64,000 nucleotides of DNA from [Mycobacterium] fortunisiensis (GCF_019050325.1 NZ_VOMB01000023.1:62001-126000); one strand, 5' to 3'. Positions 25,578 to 34,398 are shown, counted from the first letter of the stretch. Made by a program: numbers and translations. Notes: generated from the sequence alone by a model not told the origin.

Positions 25578-27593
25578 ATGGGGCCGACCTACCCGAACCT
25601 GCTCTCGCCGCTGGACCTCGGCTTCACCACCTTGGGCAACCGGGTGGTGATGGGATCCATGCACACAGGCTTGGAGGACCGGGCCTCCGACACCGGGAAG
25701 CTCGCCGAATACTTCGCCGAGCGCGCCCGCGGCGGCGTCGGCCTGATCATCACCGGCGGTTACGCACCGAACCGGACCGGCTGGCTGTTGCCGTTCGCCG
25801 CCCAGCTGGTGTCCTCGACCGAAGCCCGCCGGCACCGCCGGATCACCACCGCCGTGCACGACGCCGACGGCAAGATCCTGCTGCAGATCCTGCACGCCGG
25901 ACGCTATGCCTACCACCCGTTTTCGGTGAGTGCCTCGTCGATCAAGGCCCCGATCAACCCCTTCCGGCCCCGCGCCCTGCGCGATGTGGAGGGCACCATC
26001 GACGACTTCGTCCGGTGCGCGCTGCTGGCCCGTGAGGCCGGCTACGACGGCGTCGAGATCATGGGCAGCGAAGGCTATCTGCTCAACCAGTTCCTGGCGC
26101 CGCGCACCAACAAGCGCACCGACGCCTGGGGCGGCACGCCGGAGAAACGGCGCCGCTTCCCCGTCGAGATCGTGCGCCGGGTCCGCGCAGCGGTAGGTAG
26201 CGACTTCATCATCTGCTACCGGATGTCGATGGCCGATTACGTCGAAGACGGCCAAAGTTGGGCGGAAATCGTCGCGCTGGCAACGGAAGTCGAGATTGCC
26301 GGAGCGACGATCATCAACTCGGGCTTCGGCTGGCACGAGGCGCGGGTGCCCACCATCGTCACCTCGGTGCCCAATGCCGCATTCGCCGATATCAGCAGCG
26401 CGCTGGCCGAGCACGTCGACATTCCGGTGGTGGCATCCAACCGGATCAACATGCCGCAGACCGCCGAACAGATCCTGGCCGAGACGCACGTGCAGCTGAT
26501 CTCGATGGCCCGGCCGCTGCTGAGCGATCCGGACTGGGTGCGCAAGGCCGCCGAGCAACGCGCCGACGGGATCAACACCTGCATCGCCTGCAACCAGGCC
26601 TGTCTCGACCACGCCTTCGTCCACAAGAAGGTGTCGTGTCTGCTCAACCCGCGGGCCGGGCGGGAGACCACCCTGGTGCTCAGCCCCACCCGCCGGGCCC
26701 GGTCGGTGGCCGTGGTGGGGGCCGGGCCGGCCGGCTTGTCCGCTGCGGTCAGTGCCGCCCAGCGCGGCCACCGGGTGACTCTGTTCGAGGCCGCGGCGAC
26801 GATCGGCGGTCAATTCGACCTGGCCAGAAGGATTCCCGGCAAGGAAGAGTTCGACCAGACCATCCGCTACTACACCACGATGCTGGACACCCTCGATGTC
26901 GACGTGCGGCTGGGCGTCCGGGCCGACGTGGCGGACCTCGCCGAATTCGACGACGTGGTACTGGCCAGCGGCGTCACCCCGCGACTGCCCGCCATCCCCG
27001 GGATCGACCATCCCAAGGTTCTCACCTACGCCCAGGCCCTCACCGGCGCGCCGATCGGGAAGACGGTGGCGGTGATCGGCGCCGGCGGAATCGGCTTCGA
27101 TGTCAGCGAGTTTCTGACCACCACCAACTCACCGACGCTGAACCTCAAGGAATGGAAGGCCGAATGGGGGGCCGCCGACCCCCAGGAGGCGCGCGGAGCG
27201 CTCACCACTGCGCTGCCCGCCCCGGCCGCCCGTGAGGTGTACCTACTGCAGCGCACCAAGGGCCCGCAGGGCCGCACCCTCGGCAAGACCAGCGGCTGGG
27301 TGCACCGCGCGTCACTCAAAGCGAAAGGGGTGCATCAGCTTTCCGGCGTGAACTATGAGCTCATCGACGACGACGGCCTGCACATCAGTTTTGGATCCGA
27401 CCGACGCGACCGGCGGGTGCTGCCGGTCGACAACGTGGTGATCTGTGCCGGTCAGGAATCGGTGCGCGAACTCGAAGTCGCGCTGAGACGCAACGGGATC
27501 GAGCCCCATGTGATCGGCGGGGCCGCGGTGGCCGCCGAGCTCGACGCCAAACGGGCCATCCGGGACGGCACGGAACTGGCCGCCAAGCTATAG
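25578..27593 (+). CDS. fadH: NADPH-dependent 2,4-dienoyl-CoA reductase
   Basis: The 671-residue flavoenzyme reduces 2,4-dienoyl-CoA during oxidation of unsaturated fatty acids. The N-terminal OYE-like barrel (LDLGFTTLGNRVVMGSMHTGLED; LHAGRYAYHP) holds FMN. The iron-sulfur motif is CIACNQACLDHAFVHKKVSCLLNP. The C-terminal half has FAD- and NADPH-binding glycine motifs (VAVVGAGPAGLSAAV; VAVIGAGGIGFDV). The ATG at MGPTYPNL matches Rv1175c. Gene content after it departs from M. tuberculosis. Confidence 0.92.
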   Translation: MGPTYPNLLSPLDLGFTTLGNRVVMGSMHTGLEDRASDTGKLAEYFAERARGGVGLIITGGYAPNRTGWLLPFAAQLVSSTEARRHRRITTAVHDADGKILLQILHAGRYAYHPFSVSASSIKAPINPFRPRALRDVEGTIDDFVRCALLAREAGYDGVEIMGSEGYLLNQFLAPRTNKRTDAWGGTPEKRRRFPVEIVRRVRAAVGSDFIICYRMSMADYVEDGQSWAEIVALATEVEIAGATIINSGFGWHEARVPTIVTSVPNAAFADISSALAEHVDIPVVASNRINMPQTAEQILAETHVQLISMARPLLSDPDWVRKAAEQRADGINTCIACNQACLDHAFVHKKVSCLLNPRAGRETTLVLSPTRRARSVAVVGAGPAGLSAAVSAAQRGHRVTLFEAAATIGGQFDLARRIPGKEEFDQTIRYYTTMLDTLDVDVRLGVRADVADLAEFDDVVLASGVTPRLPAIPGIDHPKVLTYAQALTGAPIGKTVAVIGAGGIGFDVSEFLTTTNSPTLNLKEWKAEWGAADPQEARGALTTALPAPAAREVYLLQRTKGPQGRTLGKTSGWVHRASLKAKGVHQLSGVNYELIDDDGLHISFGSDRRDRRVLPVDNVVICAGQESVRELEVALRRNGIEPHVIGGAAVAAELDAKRAIRDGTELAAKL

Positions 27594-27605
27594 CGGGACA
27601 GGCGG

Positions 27606-27628
27606 TTTCACGGCGTGTTTTCGTGAAA
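27606..27628. promoter_or_regulatory. Perfect inverted repeat upstream of the NO reductase gene
   Basis: TTTCACG-N9-CGTGAAA is a perfect 7-base-arm inverted repeat about 100 bases before the start codon. It could bind a dimeric NO- or redox-responsive regulator. It does not match the FNR, CRP or DosR consensus. Confidence 0.5.
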
Positions 27629-27681
27629 TACCGAAACCTGACATCGGATATCTGTACTTTGACGGAGTCGGCTATTCCGCA

Positions 27682-27706
27682 TGTGCGGGTCCAGCTCGCC
27701 CGCACA
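27682..27706 (+). promoter_or_regulatory. 5'-leader hairpin before the NO reductase ribosome-binding site
   Basis: TGTGCGGG and CCCGCACA pair perfectly around a 9-base loop, ending a few bases before the GGGGGGA ribosome-binding site. It may stabilise the message or adjust initiation. Confidence 0.45.
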
Positions 27707-27728
27707 CAGCTGTGGGGGGAGTCCACGC

Positions 27729-30065
27729 ATGGCGATCGATCCGGGTCAGGTTGTTCCGTCGGCCCACCATCCCGACCAGGCTTCGTCCCAGCCGCTGATC
27801 GGACGCGGGTGGTTCCAGGGTGTCGCCCTGGTGATGATCTTCGGCTTCTTCGTGATGGGGCTCCTGGCTTATCGCACCTACACCGCGTCGATGCCGATGC
27901 CGCAGAGGGTCGTCACGCAAACCGGTGACGTGGTGTTCACCGGCGAGGACATCACCCGCGGGCAGGAGATCTTCCAGGCCCGCGGACTGCAGGAGTACGG
28001 CTCGATCGTCGGCCACGGCGCCTATCTCGGACCCGACTACACCGCCGACTATCTGCGCCGGGCCACCGATGATGTCGCCGCCCAGTTCCGGGCCGAGGGC
28101 ATGGGTGACACCCACGACGCCGTGGTCGAGGAGTTCCGCACCAACCGCTATGACCCGGCCAACGGCACCCTGGTGTTCACCGACCGTCAGGCCAAGGCAT
28201 TCGACCGGATCAACCAGCATTACGCCGAGTTCTTCGGCGAGGATTCCACGAAGAACGGCCTGCTGCCCAAGCTGATCACCGACCCGGCCGAGATCCACGA
28301 CCTCACAGCGTTCTTCGCCTGGACGGCCTGGGCGTCGGCGGCCGAGCGGCCCGGCCACAACTACAGCTACACCAACAACTGGCCGGCCGAGCCGCGGGTC
28401 GACAACGGCCCCACCGCTCAGCTCATCGTGTGGTCGACGCTGTCGCTGATCATGTTGCTCGGCGGCACCGGCATCATGTTCGCGGTCTACGGCCGCTGGA
28501 GCCAGAAGATCGGATGGCACAGCGCCGAGGCGCCGGCACTGTCCTTCCGGCAGCCGGGTGAGGTGGCGCTGACCCCGGCCCAGCGTTCGGCGATCTGGTT
28601 CTTCGCCATCGTCTCGGTGCTGTTCCTGGCGCAGGCCACGTTGGGCGGCGCCGTCCAGCACTACCGGGCTGAACTGTCCGACTTCTTCGGCTTGGACCTG
28701 GCTGCCATCCTGCCCTACAACCTGGCCCGCACCTGGCATCTGCAGCTGGCGCTGCTGTGGCCGGCGGCGGCTTTCTTGGCCGGCGGAATCTTCCTGGCGC
28801 CCTTCATCTCCCGGCGCGAGCCGCGGCGCCAACACTGGCTCTCCTACGGTCTGCTCGGCGCGGTAGTCGTGGTGGTGGTGGGATCACTGATCTCCGAAGC
28901 ACTGTCGATTTACGGGATCATGCCGTCGGGCTCGTGGTTCTCGCAGCAGTGGGAGTACCTGGACCTGCCCCGGCTGTGGCAGATCCTGCTCACCGTCGGC
29001 ATGTTCCTGTGGATCATCATCATCTGGCGTGCCATGCGGGCCCGCCTCAAAGGCGAGTCGAAGATGAACATGCCGTGGGTGTTCTTCTTCTCCGGCCTGG
29101 CGATCCCGATGTTCTATGCCGTCGGCCTGCTCGCGGGCAGCGACACCCACCTGACGGTGGCGGACTTCTGGCGGTTCTGGGTGGTGCATCTGTGGGTCGA
29201 GGACTTCCTCGAGCTGTTCACCACGGTGATGGTGGCCTACATCTTCGTGATGCTGGGGGTGGTCAGCCAACGGATCGCACTCGGCGTCATCTTCCTCGAC
29301 ATCATCTTGTACTCGGCCGGCGGCGTCATCGGCACGATGCACCACCTGTACTTCTCCGGAACCCCGGTGGAACACATGGCCCTCGGCGCGTTCTTCTCGG
29401 CGGCCGAGGTGATCCCGTTGACATTCCTCACGGTGGAGGCGTGGGCGTTCCTGCAGTTGGGTTCACGACAATCGGCGGGGGATTCCAAACCCTTCCCGCA
29501 TCGATGGGCGGTCATGTTCCTGGTGTCGGTGGGCTTCTGGAACTTCGTCGGCGCCGGCATCTTCGGCTTCCTGATCAACCTGCCGATCGTGTCGTACTAC
29601 CAGATCGGGACCGCGCTGACCGCCAACCACGGGCACGCCGCGATGATGGGCGTCTACGGCATGCTGGCTGTCGGGTTGGCCATGTTCGCGTTCCGCTACG
29701 TGATACCGGCCGACAAGTGGCCCGAGAAGTGGGCGCGGGTGTCGTTCTGGTGCCTCAACATCGGTCTGGCCTGGATGGTGTTCGCCAGCTTGCTCCCGCT
29801 GGGCATCATGCAGCTCTACCACTCGGTCAACGACGGCTACTTCGAGGCGCGCTCGCTCGGCTACCTCACCCAGCCCGGCAACGCGGTGATGGAGTGGCTG
29901 CGCATGCCCGGTGACGTCATCTTCATCGTCGGCGGCATCCTGCCCTTCGTGTGGATCGCCTGGCAGGCGTTGCGGCACTTCCGCTCTGGCCCGACTGCGC
30001 TCGAACTGCCCGACCAGCCGCTCTACACCGAGCTGTCCCCCGAACCCGCCGCGGAAAAGCCATGA
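27729..30065 (+). CDS. norZ: Quinol-dependent nitric oxide reductase (qNOR)
   Basis: This 778-residue single-subunit enzyme reduces 2 NO to N2O using quinol. It has the qNOR N-terminal extension with a periplasmic domain (FTGEDITRGQEIFQARGLQEYGSIVGHGAYLGPDYTADYL) fused to a heme-copper-oxidase-like 12-helix body. Conserved histidines are seen in ARTWHLQLALLWP, RFWVVHLWVEDFLELF, IGTMHHLYFSG and TANHGHAAMMGVYGMLAVG. The ATG has GGGGGGA upstream. Its stop overlaps the next gene as ATGA. M. tuberculosis has no counterpart at this locus. Confidence 0.9.
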   Translation: MAIDPGQVVPSAHHPDQASSQPLIGRGWFQGVALVMIFGFFVMGLLAYRTYTASMPMPQRVVTQTGDVVFTGEDITRGQEIFQARGLQEYGSIVGHGAYLGPDYTADYLRRATDDVAAQFRAEGMGDTHDAVVEEFRTNRYDPANGTLVFTDRQAKAFDRINQHYAEFFGEDSTKNGLLPKLITDPAEIHDLTAFFAWTAWASAAERPGHNYSYTNNWPAEPRVDNGPTAQLIVWSTLSLIMLLGGTGIMFAVYGRWSQKIGWHSAEAPALSFRQPGEVALTPAQRSAIWFFAIVSVLFLAQATLGGAVQHYRAELSDFFGLDLAAILPYNLARTWHLQLALLWPAAAFLAGGIFLAPFISRREPRRQHWLSYGLLGAVVVVVVGSLISEALSIYGIMPSGSWFSQQWEYLDLPRLWQILLTVGMFLWIIIIWRAMRARLKGESKMNMPWVFFFSGLAIPMFYAVGLLAGSDTHLTVADFWRFWVVHLWVEDFLELFTTVMVAYIFVMLGVVSQRIALGVIFLDIILYSAGGVIGTMHHLYFSGTPVEHMALGAFFSAAEVIPLTFLTVEAWAFLQLGSRQSAGDSKPFPHRWAVMFLVSVGFWNFVGAGIFGFLINLPIVSYYQIGTALTANHGHAAMMGVYGMLAVGLAMFAFRYVIPADKWPEKWARVSFWCLNIGLAWMVFASLLPLGIMQLYHSVNDGYFEARSLGYLTQPGNAVMEWLRMPGDVIFIVGGILPFVWIAWQALRHFRSGPTALELPDQPLYTELSPEPAAEKP

Positions 30066-30685
30066 CCCCACCCGCTACCTCGGCGTGGCTGATGGCCGGT
30101 TACGCGCTGGCCCTGGTCGCCGTGGCGTGGGGGTTCGATCTGATGGCGCGACGCACCTCGATGCGCGCCGCGCAGTGGCGCACCGGCAATTTCTCCTATC
30201 ACGCCGACCACGACGCGTGGTTGTGCCCCGAAGACCACTGGCTGTGGCCGACGTCGTTCGACCCTGCCAACCGGGTCATGCGGTACCGGGCGAAACCCGC
30301 GGTCTGCAACGCCTGCCCGGTCAAGGCCACCTGCACCACCTCCGATCACGGCCGCGAGATCACCCGCGAGGTCGACCCGTGGCCGTATTCGGAGGCCGGC
30401 CAGTTCCATCGCGGAATCGCCTGCACAGTGGCCGGATTGGCGCTGGTGATGGTGCTGGCCATGATCATCGGCCAACATGGGACCGGTGATCTGGTGGTGC
30501 TGGGCGTGACCGCGCTGATCGTCATCGCCGCCGGGGTCCCGCTGGCCCGGCACCTGTGGGCCAACCCGGCCAACGCCCCTGACCATCTGCCCCACCGGTC
30601 CTCCGAACAGGAACTCACCGCGATGACCGTGGATCGTTTTGCCACCAAGTGGGGCGGCTTTACCGAACGCAAGGAGGACCGGTGA
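30062..30685 (+). CDS. Membrane protein with transposase-like zinc ribbon
   Basis: The 207-residue protein has one N-terminal membrane helix (about 8-27) and two near 118-165. Between them lies a cysteine cluster: C55 in DAWLCPEDHW, then CNACPVKATC (C82, C85, C91) followed by TTSDHGREITR. This matches the C-terminal zinc ribbon of IS1182-type transposases (Y..D...CP....L, CNACPxKxxCTTS..GR.I.R). There is no catalytic DDE domain, so it is a domesticated module. It is translationally coupled to qNOR (ATGA) and to the SPFH gene (GTGA). A metal- or NO-related role in the qNOR unit is inference. Confidence 0.8.
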   Translation: MTPPATSAWLMAGYALALVAVAWGFDLMARRTSMRAAQWRTGNFSYHADHDAWLCPEDHWLWPTSFDPANRVMRYRAKPAVCNACPVKATCTTSDHGREITREVDPWPYSEAGQFHRGIACTVAGLALVMVLAMIIGQHGTGDLVVLGVTALIVIAAGVPLARHLWANPANAPDHLPHRSSEQELTAMTVDRFATKWGGFTERKEDR

Positions 30686-31485
30686 CTGCCCTGTGGCTGT
30701 TTCTCGGCGCGGTGGGCGTGATCCTGCTGATCGCCCTTCTCGTCCTGTCATTGAAGGTTTTGCGCGAGTACGAGCGCGGGGTGGTGTTCCGGATGGGCCG
30801 GGCCCGCCCGCTGTACGGGCCGGGCCTGCTGTTCTTGATCCCGTTCGTCGACCGGATGGTGCGGATCGACGAACGCGTGGTGACGTTGACCATCCCCCCG
30901 CAGGAAGTGATCACCCGCGACAACGTGCCCGCCCGGGTCAACGCCGTGGTGATGTTCCAGGTCACCGACCCACTCAAAGCCGTTCTGGGCGTGGAGAACT
31001 ACGCGGTGGCCACCTCGCAGATCGCCCAGACCACGCTGCGCTCCCTGCTCGGGCGGGCGGATCTGGACACCCTGCTGGCCCATCGCGAGGACCTCAACGT
31101 CGACCTGCGCGGAGTCATCGAAAAGCAAAGCGCGAACTGGGGTGTCGAGGTTCGCGTGGTTGAGATCAAAGACGTGGAGATCCCCGAGTCGATGCAGCGC
31201 GCGATGGCTCGCGAAGCAGAGGCCGAACGCGAACGCCGAGCCAAGGTGATCAACGCCCGCGGTGAACTGCAGGCCTCCGACGAGCTCCGGCAGGCCGCCG
31301 AAACCCTGTCGAAGAACCCGGCCTCACTTCAGCTGCGCTACCTGCAGACCCTGCTTGAGCTTGGCGCGGACCAGAACTCGACCGTGGTGTTCCCATTGCC
31401 GGTCGACATCATCACGCCGTTTTTGAAGAATCCCGCCGGCCTCGGTGATGCGTTGGCCAACGGGCTGGCCAGACACCGGGATTAG
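30682..31485 (+). CDS. SPFH/stomatin-like membrane protein (slipin)
   Basis: The 267-residue protein has one N-terminal membrane helix (about 4-25), an SPFH domain (EYERGVVFRMGRARPLYGPGLLFLIPFVDRMVRIDERV; IPPQEVITRDNVPARVNAVV) and a helical C-terminal part (AMAREAEAERERRAKVINARGE). Stomatins form membrane rings and microdomains. The GTG has an AAGGAGG site 4 bases upstream and overlaps the previous stop. Co-expression with qNOR suggests it organises or stabilises that enzyme. Confidence 0.88.
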   Translation: MTALWLFLGAVGVILLIALLVLSLKVLREYERGVVFRMGRARPLYGPGLLFLIPFVDRMVRIDERVVTLTIPPQEVITRDNVPARVNAVVMFQVTDPLKAVLGVENYAVATSQIAQTTLRSLLGRADLDTLLAHREDLNVDLRGVIEKQSANWGVEVRVVEIKDVEIPESMQRAMAREAEAERERRAKVINARGELQASDELRQAAETLSKNPASLQLRYLQTLLELGADQNSTVVFPLPVDIITPFLKNPAGLGDALANGLARHRD

Positions 31486-32144
31486 CGCGCGTCAGCCGAC
31501 GCACCCGCACGCTCGCGCGGTGCCGGGCGCAGTTGCGCCACGCAGCGGTCCGGCTGCACGAATGGACGCAGCCCGTCGACGGACACCGCGCCGCCCCACA
31601 CCTCCATGGCACCTTGCATGAGGCCCAGGTGTACCGGGCAGATCACCTCCGGGCGTGACTGCGCCAGTTCCAGAAACGGGCAGTGACGCAGGGCGATTTC
31701 GGTGCCTGCGGCATTGGACTCCGGGGCGAAGCCGAGCTCGTCGAGCAGGTCCACCAGCTTGCCCACCGGGCTGCGGTCGGGGTCGACGGGCCGGGCCGAC
31801 GCCAGCCGCGCCCCCATGGCCCGGCCGGCCGCACTGGTCTGCGATCCGGGTGCCGATCCCGACGCCACCGATTCGGCCAGCGCCTCGGCCAGCAGCCGGT
31901 AGTCGCGTGGGCCGCCGGGATCCATGCCGGCCACCGCAGCGAAGAGTTGCGCCGGGCGCCCCGGCCGGGTCTGGGTTCCCGTCACCCGGCGCACCTGTTC
32001 GCTCTCCAACAGGGCGTCGAGGTGGAAACGCACCGTATTGGCGTGGACGTCGAGCTGTTCGGCGATGGCCGCGATGCTCATCGGCGCGTCGGCCTCGCGC
32101 AACACCGCCAGCACGTCACGGCGCCGCCCACCGACCGCGGTCAT
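31482..32144 (-). CDS. HTH regulator with a cysteine-rich sensor domain (SufR/COG2345-like)
   Basis: The 220-residue protein begins with a winged HTH (RRDVLAVLREADAPMSIAAIAEQLDVHANTVRFHLDALLE). The C-terminal half has three cysteines and a histidine in RHCPF-(x)-VICPVHLG-(x)-PDRCVAQL, an arrangement like Fe-S-holding regulators of the SufR group. This suggests a redox- or NO-sensitive cluster. Its start overlaps the ferredoxin stop (ATGA), so the two are co-translated. It is convergent with the qNOR-SPFH unit, the stops overlapping. It probably controls the cluster through the palindrome at 32495-32519. Confidence 0.75.
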   Translation of the reverse strand: MTAVGGRRRDVLAVLREADAPMSIAAIAEQLDVHANTVRFHLDALLESEQVRRVTGTQTRPGRPAQLFAAVAGMDPGGPRDYRLLAEALAESVASGSAPGSQTSAAGRAMGARLASARPVDPDRSPVGKLVDLLDELGFAPESNAAGTEIALRHCPFLELAQSRPEVICPVHLGLMQGAMEVWGGAVSVDGLRPFVQPDRCVAQLRPAPRERAGASADAR

Positions 32145-32485
32145 GTCTGTTGCGGCGGCAGGCCGGCGACCAGTGGCGCATCAGCAGCCACCGGCCCCAG
32201 CTTCGCCGCCCCGCCGGGCGATCCCAGCGGCTCGTCGCGGCCCGGCAACGTCTCGGCGAAGAACGCGGCGTTGTCGTCCTGGTAGGGGACGAACTCGTCG
32301 GGCAGATCGTCCTCGTAGTAGATGGCCTCAACGGGGCAGACCGGTTCGCAGGCCCCGCAGTCCACGCATTCGTCGGGGTGGATGTAGAGCGCGCGCGCAC
32401 CCTCGTAGATGCAATCGACCGGACACTCCTCGACACAGGCGCGGTCCATCACGTCCACACATGGCTTGCCGATTACGTATGTCAT
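32141..32485 (-). CDS. 7Fe-8S ferredoxin, FdxA/FdxC-like
   Basis: The 114-residue ferredoxin shows CVDVMDRACVEECPVDC and CVDCGACEPVCPVEA, as in FdxC. It has an extra stretch near the C-terminus (ETLPGRDEPLGSPGGAAKLG). The first ~60 residues are nearly identical to FdxC in this window, so the genes are paralogs. It is co-translated with the HTH regulator and divergent from the orphan ctaD. It may deliver electrons or supply a cluster for sensing. Confidence 0.9.
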   Translation of the reverse strand: MTYVIGKPCVDVMDRACVEECPVDCIYEGARALYIHPDECVDCGACEPVCPVEAIYYEDDLPDEFVPYQDDNAAFFAETLPGRDEPLGSPGGAAKLGPVAADAPLVAGLPPQQT

Positions 32486-32494
32486 GGCCCATAG

Positions 32495-32519
32495 TTTATA
32501 CAAGAAAAGTTTGTAAAAA
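32495..32519. promoter_or_regulatory. AT-rich palindrome between the ferredoxin and ctaD genes
   Basis: TTTATACAA and TTGTAAAAA are inverted copies (8 of 9 bases) around a 7-base spacer, in a setting of high GC. It sits between divergent genes and is the best candidate operator for the adjoining HTH regulator. Confidence 0.6.
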
Positions 32520-32531
32520 CTGGTGGAGGCG

Positions 32532-32567
32532 ATGATGACACGTCCCGAACCTTCCCGGCGGCGGTGA
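32532..32567 (+). CDS. 11-residue leader ORF coupled to ctaD
   Basis: ATGATG... encodes MMTRPEPSRRR. A GGAGG site lies 2 bases upstream of the first ATG and 5 of the second. Its TGA overlaps the ctaD GTG as GTGA, while ctaD itself has no good ribosome-binding site. This suggests ctaD is translated by reinitiation. It is too short for coding statistics. Confidence 0.5.
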   Translation: MMTRPEPSRRR

Positions 32568-34276
32568 GCCCGATGACCAGAGCCGACGCTCGCCCGACGA
32601 CCGCAGACGGCACCCTGGTCGCCACCCGGCCCTTTCCCGAACGGATGGGCCCGCCGGGCAAACTGGTCTACAAGCTGATCACCACCACCGATCACAAACA
32701 GATCGGCGTCATGTACATGGTCGCCTGCTACGTGTTCTTCTTCACCGGCGGGCTGATGGCGCTGTTCATGCGTTCCGAACTCGCCGAACCCGGGCTGCAG
32801 TTCCTGTCCAACGAGCAGTACAACCAGTTGTTCACCATGCACGGCACGGTGATGCTGCTGTTCTACGCCACCCCGATCGTGTTCGGGTTCGCCAACCTGG
32901 TGTTGCCACTGCAAATCGGCGCCCCCGACGTGGCGTTCCCACGGCTGAACGCGCTGTCGTTCTGGCTGTTCGTCTTCGGTGCACTCATCGCCCTCTCCGG
33001 CTTCATCACCCCCAGCGGCGCCGCCGATTTCGGCTGGACCGGCTACGCCCCGCTCAGCGAGGCCATCCACTCCCCCGGGGCCGGAGGCGATCTGTGGATC
33101 ATGGGCCTGGCCGTCTCCGGCCTCGGCACCATCCTCGGGGCGGTCAACATGATCACCACCGTGGTGTGCATGCGCGCGCCCGGCATGGTGATGTTCCGGA
33201 TGCCGATCTTCACCTGGAACATCCTGGTCACCAGCGTGCTGGTGTTGATGGTGTTCCCCTTGCTGACCGCCGCCTTGTTCGGCCTGGCCGCCGACCGGCA
33301 CCTCGGCGCCCACATCTACGACCCCGCCAACGGCGGAGCCATCCTCTGGCAGCACCTGTTCTGGTTCTTCGGACACCCCGAGGTCTACGTCGTGGCACTA
33401 CCGTTCTTCGGCATCGTCACCGAGATCATCCCGGTCTTCTCCCGCAAGCCGCTGTTCGGCTACACCACCTTGGTGTATGCGACCATCAGCATCGCCGCGT
33501 TGTCGATGGCGGTGTGGGCCCACCATATGTTCGCCACGGGAGCCGTTCTGCTGCCGTTCTTTTCGCTGATGTCCTACTTCATCGCGGTTCCGACCGGGAT
33601 CAAGTTCTTCAACTGGATCGGCACCATGTGGAAAGGTCAGTTGACGTTCGAAACCCCGATGCTGTTCTCGGTAGGGTTCATGGTCACCTTCCTGCTCGGT
33701 GGGCTCTCGGGTGTCATGCTGGCCAGTCCGCCGATCGACTTCCACGTCACCGACACGTACTTCCTCATCGCCCACTTCCACTACGTGCTGTTCGGCACCA
33801 TCGTGTTCGCGTCCTTCGGCGGGGTGTACTTCTGGTTCCCGAAGATCACCGGCCGGTTGCTCGACGAACGTCTGGGCAAGGTGCATTTCTGGTTGACGTT
33901 CATCGGGTTTCACACCACCTTCCTGGTACAGCACTGGCTGGGAAACGAAGGCATGCCCCGGCGTTATGCCGATTACCTGCCGTCGGACGGGTTCACCACG
34001 CTGAACGTGGTGTCCAGCATCGGGGCGTTCATCCTCGGCGTTTCGATGTTGCCGTTCGTGTGGAACGTGTTCAAGAGCTGGCGTTACGGCGAGCCGGTGA
34101 CCGTCGATGACCCGTGGGGCTACGGCAACTCGCTGGAATGGGCCACCTCATGCCCGCCGCCGCGACACAACTTCACCGAGCTGCCCCGGATCCGCTCGGA
34201 GCGGCCGGCTTTCGAGCTGCACTACCCGCACATGGTCGAGCGGATGCGCGCCGAGTCACACGTCGGGCGCCACTGA
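32564..34276 (+). CDS. ctaD: Orphan aa3-type cytochrome c oxidase subunit I
   Basis: The 570-residue protein is a heme-copper oxidase subunit I with 12 membrane helices. Visible are the heme-a region TMHGTVMLLFYATP, the CuB/active-site WFFGHPEVYVVALPFFGI (the Glu marks the A1 type), AVWAHHMFATG, and the two heme-ligand histidines in LIAHFHYVLFG. No subunit II or III genes adjoin, so it must use subunits encoded elsewhere or be an alternative subunit I. An ATG three codons in is another possible start. Its neighbours suggest use under NO or low-oxygen stress. Confidence 0.9.
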   Translation: MSPMTRADARPTTADGTLVATRPFPERMGPPGKLVYKLITTTDHKQIGVMYMVACYVFFFTGGLMALFMRSELAEPGLQFLSNEQYNQLFTMHGTVMLLFYATPIVFGFANLVLPLQIGAPDVAFPRLNALSFWLFVFGALIALSGFITPSGAADFGWTGYAPLSEAIHSPGAGGDLWIMGLAVSGLGTILGAVNMITTVVCMRAPGMVMFRMPIFTWNILVTSVLVLMVFPLLTAALFGLAADRHLGAHIYDPANGGAILWQHLFWFFGHPEVYVVALPFFGIVTEIIPVFSRKPLFGYTTLVYATISIAALSMAVWAHHMFATGAVLLPFFSLMSYFIAVPTGIKFFNWIGTMWKGQLTFETPMLFSVGFMVTFLLGGLSGVMLASPPIDFHVTDTYFLIAHFHYVLFGTIVFASFGGVYFWFPKITGRLLDERLGKVHFWLTFIGFHTTFLVQHWLGNEGMPRRYADYLPSDGFTTLNVVSSIGAFILGVSMLPFVWNVFKSWRYGEPVTVDDPWGYGNSLEWATSCPPPRHNFTELPRIRSERPAFELHYPHMVERMRAESHVGRH

Positions 34277-34340
34277 GCGCGGTGCGGGCCCGAGGTGGGA
34301 TGTCGGCTCCTGGCCGGCTATGGCGTATGGCTCCGCGATT

Positions 34341-34386
34341 GTCACGCTGGAGTGGCGCTGGAGGTCGAGCGCCACTCCAGCGTGAC
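34341..34386. terminator. Bidirectional stem-loop between ctaD and yceI
   Basis: Perfect 19-base arms (34341-34359 and 34368-34386) surround an 8-base loop. The stem lies between two convergent genes and should form in both transcripts. There is no U-tract. Confidence 0.85.
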
Positions 34387-34398
34387 GAATTGGCGCGA

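Noticed and set aside
25431..27011. 526-codon minus-strand frame
   Set aside because: It is antisense to fadH and has shadow-type composition.
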